From contig NC_091307.1 of assembly GCF_038502225.1 (NCBI RefSeq), positions 25,312,868 to 25,376,867 of the forward strand: a stretch of 64,000 nt of DNA, read 5' to 3'. The notes beneath the pieces are model-generated. The model ran no database searches. It was not told the origin of the DNA and saw only the letters and a program-made list of their open reading frames with translations. The position numbers were made by a program, and so were the translations under genes. Positions 53,882 to 64,000 of this stretch are shown here, piece after piece (the first letter of the stretch is position 1; each line of letters opens with the position of its first letter). This DNA comes from Cherax quadricarinatus (taxonomy: Eukaryota; Arthropoda; Malacostraca; Decapoda; Parastacidae).

Positions 53882-55075
53882 AGTTTGACAAATGTGACCA
53901 TGGTGTAATAGTGCACAAAATGCGTGATAAAGGAATACAAGGAAATGTTGGTAGATCGATCTATAATTTCCTAACAAACAGAGCACAAAGAGTAGTAGTA
54001 AACAGAGTAAAGTCTGAGGTGGCTACGGTAAAAAGCTCTGTTCCATAAGGCACAGTAATCGCTCCCATCCTGTTCCTCATCCTCATATCTGACACAGACA
54101 AGGATGTAAGCCACAGCACTGTGTCTTCCTTTGCAGATGACACCTGAATTTGCATGACAGTGTCCTCCATTGAAGACACTGCAAGACTCCAGGCAGACAT
54201 CAACCAAATCTTTAAATGAGCCACAGAAAACAATATGAAGTTCAATGATGAGAAATTTCAATTACTCCAATATTCAAAACGTCAGGAAATTAAAACTATA
54301 TCGGAGTATAAAACAAATTCCAACTACACAATAGAACGAAAAACTAATGTAAAAGACCTGGGAGTGATAACATCAGAGGATCTCAGCTTCAAGGACCATA
54401 ACACTATCAATCATATCTGCTAGAAAAAATGACAGGATGGATAACGAAAACCTTCAAAACTAGGGATGCCAAGCCCATGACGACACTCTTCAAGTCATTT
54501 GTTCTAACTAGGCTGGAATATTGCTGCACACTAACAGCATCTTTCAAGGCAGGTGAAATTGCTGACCTAGAAAATGTACAGAGAACCTTCATGGCACACA
54601 CAACTGCAATAAAACACCTCAATTACTGGGAACGCTCTACGTTCCTCAGCCTGTACTCCCTAGAATGCAGGCGAGAGAGATATATGATTATATACACTTG
54701 GAAAATCCTAGAGGGATTAGTACTAAACTTGCACATGAAAATCACTCCCTATGAAAGCAAAAGACTTGGCAGACGATGAAACTTCCCCCAATGAAAATCA
54801 GGGGTGCCACTAGCACAATAAGAGACAACACAATAAGTGTCAGGGGCCCAAGACTGTTCAACTGCCTCCCAGCATACATAAGGGGGATGACCAATAAATC
54901 CCTGGCTGTCTTCAAGAAGGCGCTGGACAGGAGCCTAAAGTCAGTACCTGACCAGCCGGGCTGTGGTTAGTACGTCGGGTTGCGTGTGGCCAACAGTAAC
55001 AGTCTGGTTGATCAGGCCCTGATCCACCATGAGGCTGCAGGGGCATTGACCCCTGAAACCCTCTCCAGGTATACA
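53882..55075 (+). pseudogene. CR1-like LINE, second copy, with stop codons
   Basis: Plus-strand translation gives FDKCDHGVIVHKMRDKG, then NFLTNRAQRVVVNRVKSEVA, SSVP-stop-GTVIAPILF, SSFADDT-stop, a frameshift near 54425, GPRLFNCLPAYIRG and FKKALDRSLKSVPDQPG. It starts just after motif A, so more truncated than the copy at 3110-4562, with which it shares a CCCTGATCCACCATG / GACCCCTG 3' end. It is flanked by ~56-bp imperfect direct repeats (53832-53887 and 55099-55154). Confidence 0.85.
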
Positions 55076-55544
55076 GCCATGGACCCATCCATGGACTGAA
55101 TCATGAATCAGCGATGTAAAGACACTAACACGAATCAACATTGTAGCCAGTTTGCCATACACCCATGAACCCATCCATGGGTTAAGCAGTTCAAAGGCTA
55201 ACAAACACATCTACACACAAAGAACCTAATTACAATAATAGCCATGCATATATTACCACTTTTTTTTTTTTGCATCTTTCCCACCAATAAATGTTAACAC
55301 CTTGAATATAGTACATTTTACAGTTTAGGCACCAAATAATTTGTGAATGATGATAATCTAGAAATGTTACAAAACAGAAAACAGCAAATAAGTTTATTAT
55401 TATGCGGTAGTAAAGAATATGATGAAAGGCTCAGAGCTAAGTCTATTTTCTCTGAAGAATACATTAAGAAGGGCTCCAATAAAACCCTTCAAGATATTGA
55501 AAAAAAAATCTGAGAAGCTCAAAGACAAAGTTTTAAATTAATAA

Positions 55545-55600
55545 TTATTATTATTATTATTATAATCAAAAAGAAGTGCTAAGCCACAAGGGCTATACAG
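55545..55600 (-). mobile_element. 56-bp LINE-tail insertion with 13-bp TSD
   Basis: The TSD TTTAAATTAATAA lies at 55532-55544 and 55601-55613. The minus-strand insert begins CTGTATAGCCCTTGTGGC, passes TTAGCACTTC and ends in TTTTTGATTATAAT plus AAT units. Confidence 0.88.
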
Positions 55601-55638
55601 TTTAAATTAATAAGTGATTTGGAAATTTAAAAATTCAG

Positions 55639-55663
55639 GAGAAAAAAAAAAAAAAAAAAAAAA
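55639..55663. repeat. A-run
   Basis: About 25 consecutive A after GGAG; there is no element body to its left that I recognise. Confidence 0.8.
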
Positions 55664-55854
55664 AGCTTCAGCAACAGTTACAAAACATTAATATCATATA
55701 GTACTCCCTCGCTCAGGACAACTTTTTATTAAAACATTTACTTCTTGTGTTCATTTTTTCTTTGGATGTTAATAATACATTTGTGGTTCATGGTATCCCT
55801 CAAGTGGACACTCCATTTGGAAATAAATATATATAACTGTTGAACTCCTGGGTA

Positions 55855-56235
55855 GTAGGTTGGTAGATAGCAACCGCCTAGGGAAGTACTACCGTCCTGC
55901 GAAGTGAGTGTAAAATGGAAACCTGTAAGGTTTCAGGTACATCTTGCTACTTCTACTTACACTAAGGTCACAATACACATGCATGTACAAGCATATACAT
56001 ATATATACACACACACACTCCTCTAGGTTTTCTTCTATTTTTTTTACTAGTTCTTGTTTTTGTTTATTTCTGCTTATCTGGAACAGAATTCTTCCTCCAT
56101 AAGCCATGCGTGTCATAAGAGATGACTAAAATGCTCGGGGGAAGGGACTAGTAACCCCCTTCTCCTGTATTCACTACTAAATTTAAAAAGAGAAACTTTT
56201 GTTTTTCTTTTTGGGCCACCCTGCCTCGATGGGAA
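55855..56235 (+). mobile_element. RTE head-plus-tail non-autonomous derivative
   Basis: Begins GTAGGTTGGTAGATAGCAAC and follows the 5' UTR of the RTE at 49785-53368 (GGGAAGTACTAC, CATGCATGTAC..., GTAAGCCATGCGTGTC equivalents, CTAGTAACCCCCTTCTCCTG). At about 56175-56200 it passes straight into the RTE 3' end (TTTTTGGGCCACCCTGCC, CGATGGGAA). The whole ORF is missing. The junction is at AAAAGAGAAA, which occurs near both parent segments. It is a SINE-like derivative of RTE. Confidence 0.85.
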
Positions 56236-57205
56236 ATACTAGTATTTCTTAATTGTAGGGAATGGCAAATGAAATTATGTCTTTGGTGTTGTGGATCTGG
56301 GAGGTGTGTATGTGTGTCTGGGGTAATCACCTGGAGATCCACAAAGGTATCTTTCCCATTATCATTCTCTTGTTGACCACCACTCGTATACTAACCACAC
56401 ATGTGTCATGTAGCCAATATGCAGTTGTGTAATAACCGTCTTCCAAATATAACAACAATGAAAAGAGTCATCTAAAAACCCAGTTGTGGTTTGATCACAA
56501 ACAGCTTGTTGTTCTCTAAACCAAAGCAATGACACTGCCATCGGTCCTGAATACTTAACCAAAACGGGAAAATAGTCCAAAGAGGGCACATCCCAATAGG
56601 AGATGGACAGGTCTTTGATTATGGAATGTGCAGAAGAGTCTGCAAGTTCCTTGCTTCATACACCAGAATGACCCGGGATTCAACAAAAGATATCTTCATA
56701 CCTGCTGAAGAAGTGACACAGAGAGCAATGAATATAAGAATAATGGGATGCGAGGAGTCAGTGCTTTGAAGAGCTTACAATGCACTCTGTGATAAAGTTC
56801 TAAGAGAATTCAGTCTACCAAGACACACAGCTTTCACAACAGCCATATATAATTTCCATGACATTATACTGTCAAAGTGGAGGCCAAGAAATCTAAGTGT
56901 GTTAAACTGGGATAAAACCATACAGGGAGAATACAAAATATGGAATAATAGGGTACCAAGTAAATATAATCAAGTTTATCTTGGATAGTGAGAACTTAAA
57001 AGACATGTAATTTAGCCCAGCTGGATGCACAGTCAATTATAATCAACAGAGGTGGTAACCCAGTGAATATTTGTGCCAGCACAAGCAATGGTGAAATCAT
57101 CCACACATAAAGATGACCAAGTTTATAGTAGTACTAAGTACTATTAATATCTAACAGAAAAAAGGTTGTACTAAAAATGCACCTTTATGGAACACAGACA
57201 TTTAA

Positions 57206-58264
57206 CCCTTTGGGGGTTTCGGACGTACTAGTACGTCTTACGACCCAGGGTTTTTGACGTACTAGTATGCCTAAATTCTAGCGCCCTCAAATCTAGTGAG
57301 AGAAAGCTGGTAGGCCTACATATGTAAGAATGGGTCTATGTAGTCAGTGTGCGCAGTATAAAAATCCTGCAGCACACAGTGCGTAATGAGAAAAAAAACT
57401 TTGACTGTGTTTTTGGATTAAAACAGCGACTTTCCACTGTATTTTCGTATGTTATTTATTGTTGTATTCTAGTTTTCTTGGTCTCATTTTATAGAATGGA
57501 AGACATATTACAGAAATTGAGATGATTTTGACTGGTTTTACAAAGAAAAGTACCTTGAAATTGAGCTCAAAGTAGCAGATATGTTTGATTTTTACCAAAG
57601 TTCAAAAGTAAACAAATCATGCCAAGCATCCAATACACATCAACTGGTGAGTCTAATATTCTTTCACAAGTGCGCTGATATTATTTATACCATTTCTACA
57701 CTAATGCAGTAGTCTGCATAACAGTAAATCTTCTATTTTGTGTAAGAATAAAAATTCAAAGTGGAAAGCCAAAGAAATATAAGAGGGGCCTGGGGATGTG
57801 ACTAACGAACAGAGAACTTGTTATTTTAGTGCCAGGAATGTCTTTCTTGTTTATTCTGGACCCTATTCGGAAACTGGCATCTTTAGAAATTTGTGTGAAA
57901 TTGGCAAAATTGCTAAATTCTGACCACTTTATTGGATAGTTGAAATCAGTAAATGGGTGGTTTCTTGTACTCATTCGATAGAAAAAATGGAGTTTTAGCG
58001 AAATAATTATGATTTTTGTCAACTAGTACACTGGAATTGGCCGAAAACAGGGCTCAAAGTGGGCAAAATCGCCGTTGCGTAAACATCGTCGAGACCGCTA
58101 ACTTCGCGAGAGCATAATTCCGTAAGTTTTCCATCAAATTTCATACTTTTGCTGTCATTATGATCGGGAAAAGATCTTTTCATAAGAAAAATAATTTTTT
58201 TTTTTTTTAAATTTGGCCAACCCTGAGAACAAGTCTCTGAGAGGACCTGTCAACCCCCAAAGGG
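57206..58264 (-). mobile_element. TTAA element, copy D
   Basis: 1059 bp between TTAA (57202-57205) and TTAA (58265-58268). Both ends are CCCTTTGGGGGTT (right end in reverse complement), a perfect 13-bp TIR. Two CGTACTAGTA(C/T)G boxes lie near the left end. The minus-strand frame at 57756-58022 (SLKLHFFYRMSTRNHPF) is shared with A-C. Same orientation as copy B. Confidence 0.85.
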
Positions 58265-58352
58265 TTAAATGTTGATCCATAACAACCTCAAGAAAGAGTG
58301 GGTGTTGGGTTTGCAAGCCAAAAGAATGGGCCTCCCAAGATAGAATTGAATA

Positions 58353-59642
58353 CAGTGGATCCTCAACCAGCGATGGCATCGATTAACGATAAATCTGACT
58401 AGCGATACATTTTAACGCAAAAATTTTGCCTCGACTAGCGCTTAAAAACCCGACCAGCGCTATTCGTTCTGTACGAGACGCGTCCACTTTGGCCTGAGTG
58501 CCCAGTGTTTACAAGCCAGCCAGCCACCGCGGTCGCTTCCAAGCATACAATCGGAACATTTCATATTATCACAGCCTTTTTAGTGATTGCACCTGCAAAA
58601 TAAACCACCATGGGCCCCAAGAAAGCTTCTAGTGCCAACCCTACAGCAAAAAGGGTGAGAATTACTATGGATATGAAGAAAGAGATCATTGCTAAGTATG
58701 AAGGTGGAGAGCGTGTCTCCGAGCTGGCCAGGCTGTACACAAAACCCCAATCAACCATCGCTACTATTGTGGCCAAGAAAACGGCAATCAAGGAAGCTGT
58801 TCTTGCCAAAGGTGCAACTATGTTTTCAAAACTGAGATCGCAAGTGATAGAAGATGTTGAGAGACTGTTATTGGTGTGGATAAACGAAAAACGATAGCAG
58901 GAGATAGCATTTCTCAAGCGATCATATGTGAAAAGGCTAGGAAGTTGCATGAGGATTTAATTAGAAAAATGCCAGCAACTAGTGATGATGTGAGTGAATT
59001 TAAGGCCAGCAAAGGTTGGTTTGAGAGATTTAAGAATCGTAGTGGCATACATAGTGTGATAAGGCATGGTGAGGCTGCCAGTTTGGACCAAAAGGCAGCT
59101 GAAAAATATGTGCAGGAATTCAAGGAGTACATAGACAGTGAAGAATTGAAACCTGAACTAGTGTTTAATTGTGACACTGACAATGTTGTGAAACACTTTA
59201 GGAATGTCATAAAGGAACAGGAGGTACAGGCCTCTATGGACAGATATGTTGTGCGACAGAGGTCCAGTGACTTTCAAGCTGGTCCTAGTGGCATTAAAAG
59301 AAGGGAAGTAACCCCGAAAAAGGACTTGCTACCTCAAGTCCTAATGGAAGGGGATTCCCCTTCTAAACACTAACACCATCAACACTCTCCCATCCCATCA
59401 ATCATCACCAGATCTTCAATAAAGGTAAGTGTCATGTAACTGTGCATGTCTTCTTCAGGTTGTGTGTATTAAAATTAATATTTCATGTGTTAAATTTTTT
59501 GTTTTCAATACTTTTGGGTGTCTTGCACGGATTAATTTGATTTCCATTATTTCTTATGGGGAAAATTAACTTGACTAACGATAATTTTGACTAACGATGA
59601 GCTCTCAGGAACGGATTAATAGCGTTAGTCGAGGGTCCACTG
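58353..59642 (+). mobile_element. Pogo/Tigger-like element, internally deleted
   Basis: Ends are CAGTGGATCCTCAACCAGCG and, reverse-complemented, CAGTGGACCCTCGACTAACG, flanked by TA (58351-58352 and 59643-59644). It is inserted into the decayed I-type LINE, whose sequence continues cleanly on both sides. It contains transposase remnants at 58610-59373. Confidence 0.88.
58610..59373 (+). pseudogene. Pogo/Tigger-like transposase, DDE core deleted and frameshifted
   Basis: Begins MGPKKASSANPTAKR and VRITMDMKKEIIAKYEGG (CENP-B-type N-terminal DNA-binding domain). A one-base frameshift near 58885-58895 moves the reading frame. It continues GDSISQAIICEKARKLHEDL and ASKGWFERFKNRSGI (second helix-turn-helix) to LKPELVFNCD, which holds the first catalytic Asp. 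It then jumps to DNVVKHFRNVIKEQEVQASM and the C-terminal tail ending DSPSKH. The DDE core after the first Asp is missing, so it may bind DNA at most. Confidence 0.88.
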
Positions 59643-59808
59643 TATTGCCATGCTGTATCATAAGCTTTTTCTAAGTTGAAAAAGGCTACCGCCACAAGCC
59701 AACCTTTATCAAAGGCATCAAATGTACATATCAACTAGAGTAGAGGATCAATAGTAGAACGGCTTCTGCATCCAACTGATATAGGATTGTGTAGCTGTGT
59801 CTTTAATA

Positions 59809-61633
59809 CAGGAAGGCCCCACTTATACGGCTGGTTAGGTTCCAGGCTACCGCCGTAAAGCGGAAACCGCCGTAAAGTGGAACACCCTTTTTTTCCACTT
59901 ATAAATGCATACAAACACTAGATAATAAGTTTACACTAACATATATTAAGTTAGCAATAGAACCAGGCATCAAAAAACAATAAAAAAGTACAATACACAC
60001 ATAGTGCACTCATTACTTACCTTAAAATATTTATAGTCTTAATCTAGGGTGAGACAAGTAGTATTTATTGTAAGAAATCAAGTGTGGTATGTATGGTAAT
60101 CAGCCAGGCTACCTTACCAGGCCACCCCACCCACACATACTATTTTATGATATTTAAGCATCCCAGAGCGATAAAATGTATATACAGTTCACTCATTACT
60201 TACCTTAAAATATAGGGTGAGATGAGTAGTATTTATTGTAAAAAATCAAGTGTGGTATGTATGGTAGTCAGCCGGGCTCCCATCCCAGGCCAACCCACCC
60301 ACACATATATTCTATGATATTTAAGCATCCCAGAGCGATAAAATGTATATACAGTTCACTCATCACTTACCTTAAAATATTTGTAGTCTTAATGTAGGGT
60401 CAGGAGTAAGTAAATGAGATAAAACGAATAAATGAGAGAGAGAAAGAATGAGTACATGAGAGAGGACAGGCGCAGAGTTATGTAAACAAACCAGGCGAAC
60501 GTAAGTTTTGTAAACAAACGAAGTGTACACGTCTGGTTTGTGTACAAGTTACATTGTGTACAGGTTGTCTCTACATTGATACGGTAGAATTAATAAAGAA
60601 GAACACTCCCATTCTCATGTAACATCATTTTGAGAAGAAATGAAGCTCTGAGTGAAGGCAATGGAAATAAGTCACACTGACTTTTTTGGGTTATCCTAGG
60701 TTCTCTACACATATGTTGTTATGTATGATAATCTATGTAACTGTATTTGTGTATACCTGAATAAACTTACTTACATACATACAAAAGGAATAATTTTCTA
60801 CAGTTACCCCCAGTAACACATTTTCTCTTATGTTAGATTAGAGAAAATGTTATTCTTGCCATCACTTGTACAAGTTATGTGGCTCCCACATCTTATATTT
60901 ATGTTTATTTATTCTATTGTGGGGTGTATTTATCATCTTTTTATGTTATGTATCGTGTTTATTATATAATTTTGAAAAAAATATCATGGATGGATTAATG
61001 AAAATGTGTATATTAACGTAATATACGACACTTAATGAGACTCGGTGAGTATTGTTATTATTATTATCATTTCTAATATGGCGTCACTTGTGCAAGTCGT
61101 CTGCTACCACATCTCACATTTATGTTTATTTATTCTACTGTGGGGTGTATTTATCTTATTTATATGTTATGCATCGTGTTTATTATATAATTTTGAAAAA
61201 AATATCATAGATGGATTAATGAAAATGTGTATATTAACGTAATATACGACATTTAAATGACTCGCTGATTATTATTATCATTACTAATATGACGTCTGGA
61301 GACATAAGACACTTACCAATTTTAATGTGTACCTGCATGCCAGCACAGTATGTAAGTTTATTTAGGTACAGGTATACATAAGTATAATTATCAGAGTATA
61401 TATAAAATATGAAATAACTTTTAAAAACATTTGAAATTTTGGAGTTTCCAGACAAAATGGAGAGACTTAGTGCTTACTGAGCTCATGGAGAATGTAAACA
61501 AACAGGGTGGGGCACGGTGACCGTATTAGAAAGTCAGGTGGGGGGAGCCGTATAGAGAGTTTTGGTCATAATTTGAAATGTCCGTATTAGCGGAACGCCG
61601 TAAAGTGAAACGCCGTAAAGTGGGGCCTTCCTG
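59809..61633. mobile_element. 1.8-kb TIR element with CAGGAAGGCCCCACTT ends
   Basis: Perfect 16-bp TIRs (CAGGAAGGCCCCACTT at 59809; its complement ending 61633), flanked by TA. Subterminal GCCGTAAAG(C/T)GGAA motifs are repeated near both ends. The interior holds partial tandem repeats: three ~170-185-bp units starting at the CACTCATTACTTACC motif (60003, 60190, 60356), and a ~223-bp duplication (60861 and 61084). No transposase. A Tigger/mariner-type non-autonomous element by its TA target. Confidence 0.85.
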
Positions 61634-62343
61634 TACAGTTCACTCATTACTTACCTTAAAATATAGGGTGAGATGAGTAGTATTTATTGTAAAAAATCAA
61701 GTGTGGTATGTATGGTAGTCAGCCGGGCTACCATACCAGGCCAACCCACCTACACATAATATTCTATTACATTTAAGCATCCCAGAGCGATAAAATGTAT
61801 ATACAGTTCACTCATTACTTACCTTAAAATATTTGTAGTCTTAATGTAGGGTCAGGAGTAAGTAAATGAGATAAAACGAATAAATGAGAGAGAGAAAGAA
61901 TGAGTGCATGAGAGAGGACAGGCGCAGAGTTATGTAAACAAACCAGGCGAAGGTAAGTTTTGTAAACGAAGTGTACACGTCTGGTTTGTGTACAAGTTAC
62001 ATTGTGTACAGGTTGTCTCTACATTGATACGGTAGAATAAATAAAGAAGAACACTCCCATTCTCATGTAACATCATTTTGAGAAGAAATGATGCTCTGAG
62101 TGAAGGCAATGGAAATAAGTCACTCTGACTTTTTTGGGTTATCCTAGGTTCTCTACACATATGTTGTTATGTATGATAATCTATGTAACTGTATTTGTGT
62201 ATACCTGAATAAACTTACTTACATACATACATACGAAAGGAATAAATTTCTACAGTTACCCCCAGTAACACATTTTCTCTTATGTTAGATTAGAGAAAAT
62301 GTTATTCTTGGCATCACTTGTACAAGTTATCTGGCTACCACAT
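61634..62343. repeat. Second copy of the TIR element interior
   Basis: Starting at TACAGTTCACTCATTACTTA directly after the right TIR, this repeats 60183-60900 with a few differences (offset 1451). It ends where an RTE is inserted at 62344, so its right end, if any, is outside the window. Confidence 0.85.
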
Positions 62344-64000
62344 CTCATATTTTTTTTTTTTTTTATTATCACACCGGCCGATTCCCACCAAGGCAGGGTG
62401 GCCCGAAAAAGAAAAGCTTTCACCATCATTCACTCCATCACTGTCTTGCCAGAAGGGTGCTTTACACTACAGTTTTTAAACTGCAATATTAACACCCCTC
62501 CTTCAGAGTGCAGGCACTGTACTTCCCATCTCCAGGACTCAAGTCCGGCCTGCCGGTTTCCCTGAATCCCTTCATAAATGTTACTTTGCTCACACTCCAA
62601 CAGCACGTCAAGTATTAAAAACCATTTGTCTCCATTCACTCCTATCAAACACGCTCACGCATGCCTGCTGGAAGTCCAAGCCCCTCGCACACAAAACCTC
62701 CTTTACCCCCTCCCTCCAACCCTTCCTAGGCCGACCCCTACCCCGCCTTCCTTCCACTACAGACTGATACACTCTTGAAGTCATTCTGTTTCGCTCCATT
62801 CTCTCTACATGTCCGAACCACCTCAACAACCCTTCCTCAGCCCTCTGGACAACAGTTTTGGTAATCCCGCACCTCCTCCTAACTTCCAAACTACGAATTC
62901 TCTGCATTATATTCACACCACACATTGCCCTCAGACATGACATCTCCACTGCCTCCAGCCTTCTCCTCGCTGCAACATTCATCACCCACGCTTCACACCC
63001 ATATAAGAGCGTTGGTAAAACTATACTCTCATACATTCCCCTCTTTGCCTCCAAGGACAAAGTTCTTTGTCTCCACAGACTCCTAAGTGCACCACTCACT
63101 CTTTTTCCCTCATCAATTCTATGATTCACCTCATCTTTCATAGACCCATCCGCTGACACGTCCACTCCCAAATATCTGAATACGTTCACCTCCTCCATAC
63201 TCTCTCCCTCCAATCTGATATTCAATCTTTCATCACCTAATCTTTTTGTTATCCTCATAACCTTACTCTTTCCTGTATTCACCTTTAATTTTCTTCTTTT
63301 GCACACCCTACCAAATTCATCCACCAATCTCTGCAACTTCTCTTCAGAATCTCCCAAGAGCACAGTGTCATCAGCAAAGAGCAGCTGTGACAACTCCCAC
63401 TTTGTGTGTGATTCTTTATCTTTTAACTCCACGCCTCTTGCCAAGACCCTCGCATTTACTTCTCTTACAACCCCATCTATAAATATATTAAACAACCACG
63501 GTGACATCACACATCCTTGTCTAAGGCCTACTTTTACTGGGAAAAAATTTCCCTCTTTCCTACATACTCTAACTTGAGCCTCACTATCCTCGTAAAAACT
63601 CTTCACTGCTTTCAGTAACCTACCTCCTACACCATACACTTGCAACATCTGCCACTTTGCCCCCCTATCCACCCTGTCATACGCCTTTTCCAAATCCATA
63701 AATGCCACAAAGACCTCTTTAGCCTTATCTAAATACTGTTCACTTATATGTTTCACTGTAAACACCTGGTCCACACACCCCCTACCTTTCCTAAAGCCTC
63801 CTTGTTCATCTGCTATCCTATTCTCCGTCTTACTCTTAATTCTTTCAATTATAACTCTACCATACACTTTACCAGGTACACTCAACAGACTTATCCCCCT
63901 ATAATTTTTGCACTCTCTTTTATCCCCTTTGCCTTTATACAAAGGAACTATGCATGCTCTCTGCCAATCCCTAGGTACCTTACCCTCTTCCATACATTTA
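62344..64000 (-). mobile_element. RTE-type LINE, third copy, cut by window edge
   Basis: Begins (3' end) with a T-run on the plus strand followed by ATTATCACACCGGCCGATTC. It is the complement of the RTE tail and is colinear with the copy at 49785 through the RT. It inserted into the second copy of the TIR-element interior at CTCATAT. Confidence 0.9.
62608..64000 (-). CDS. RTE-type reverse transcriptase, partial at window edge
   Basis: An open frame of at least 464 codons running off the window; the ATG at 63993 is internal. It holds KNYRGISLLS, FRKGRGCVDQ, AFMDLEKAYDRVDRG (motif A), GLRQGCVMSP (motif B), LLFADDTVLL (motif C) and GRGRPRKGWRE. Unlike the copy at 49785 the C-run corresponds to six bases and the frame is intact here. 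It could be a competent copy if the part outside the window is intact. Confidence 0.9.
   Translation of the reverse strand, partial: KCMEEGKVPRDWQRACIVPLYKGKGDKRECKNYRGISLLSVPGKVYGRVIIERIKSKTENRIADEQGGFRKGRGCVDQVFTVKHISEQYLDKAKEVFVAFMDLEKAYDRVDRGAKWQMLQVYGVGGRLLKAVKSFYEDSEAQVRVCRKEGNFFPVKVGLRQGCVMSPWLFNIFIDGVVREVNARVLARGVELKDKESHTKWELSQLLFADDTVLLGDSEEKLQRLVDEFGRVCKRRKLKVNTGKSKVMRITKRLGDERLNIRLEGESMEEVNVFRYLGVDVSADGSMKDEVNHRIDEGKRVSGALRSLWRQRTLSLEAKRGMYESIVLPTLLYGCEAWVMNVAARRRLEAVEMSCLRAMCGVNIMQRIRSLEVRRRCGITKTVVQRAEEGLLRWFGHVERMERNRMTSRVYQSVVEGRRGRGRPRKGWREGVKEVLCARGLDFQQACVSVFDRSEWRQMVFNT

Larger units (their letters stand above)
56360..59808 (-). pseudogene. Decayed I-type LINE split by a TTAA element and a Tigger-like element
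   Basis: Minus-strand remnants follow the order of ORF2 in copy 1. RT motifs near 59800-59645 (RSTIDPLL- and FNLEKAYD-like) come first. The LYVDDFTIACAG equivalent lies at ~57120-57070, a RFLGLHFD-like block near 56890, RNase H remnants at 56780-56600, and the terminal IWKTVITQLHIGYMTH block at 56460-56400. Insertions at 57206-58264 and 58353-59642 separate the pieces. All frames are broken. It is older than both insertions. Confidence 0.75.

Noticed and set aside
1..64000. CRISPR array, operon, or prokaryotic features
   Set aside because: Direct repeats here are SINE/LINE tails, minisatellites or TSDs. Gene structure and element types are eukaryotic.

Overview
The window is eukaryotic, repeat-dense and AT-rich. 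The combination of C2H2 zinc-finger genes, I-type, RTE-type and CR1-like LINEs, Penelope-like remnants, pogo/Tigger-like DNA elements, tRNA-derived SINEs and CCTAA-type tails suggests an arthropod. My best guess is a decapod crustacean; this is an inference from the style of the repeats, since no species-specific marker can be read directly.

Host genes: three paralogous C2H2 zinc-finger protein genes, all on the minus strand, at 7732-9927, 20730-21908 and 43421-45007. Each has its whole recognisable coding region in one exon with a 3' splice site just upstream. Each ends its finger array with a C2HC finger followed by a CGN(D/N)GY(K/R)KR motif. They look like a local gene family that has been spread apart by transposon insertion.

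Mobile DNA fills most of the rest. 1-6700: SINEs, a CR1-like LINE (3110-4562) and a Penelope RT remnant (6170-6680). 11.5-14.1 kb: an old and a younger RTE copy. 14.7-17.3 kb: a Tigger-like element carrying a 625-bp tRNA-bearing insertion with a near-perfect palindrome, and a 1.16-kb Penelope-type insertion with degenerate hammerhead ribozyme motifs. 17.8-20 kb: a decayed I-type LINE and an old TTAA element. 23.65-24.72 kb: a TTAA element. 25.56-40.29 kb: a nest in which an old CR1-like LINE holds a dead I-type LINE (25959-39970), which in turn holds an intact 6.6-kb I-type LINE (31580-38202), a TTAA element and short LINE-tail insertions. 40.6-42.7 kb: two MITEs and a TTAA element. 45.7-48.4 kb: a LINE and a Tigger-like deletion derivative. 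49.8-56.2 kb: a nearly full-length RTE, a CR1-like copy and an RTE head-plus-tail derivative. 56.4-62.3 kb: a decayed I-type LINE split by a TTAA element and a Tigger-like element, then a TIR element with a duplicated interior. 62.3-64.0 kb: an RTE copy running off the window.

The most interesting signals are: (i) very short (22-58 bp) insertions with 12-16 bp target-site duplications whose ends coincide with the two bases of a predicted hairpin in the 3' end of the I-type LINE, a hairpin that shows compensatory base changes between families; (ii) a five-copy TTAA-flanked ~1.07-kb family whose terminal inverted repeats match within each copy but differ between copies, with one exact empty site; (iii) a spacerless palindrome of two 196-bp arms containing tRNA-like cores inside a TSD-flanked insertion; (iv) degenerate hammerhead motifs; (v) two separate LINE families that each have a head-plus-tail non-autonomous derivative.
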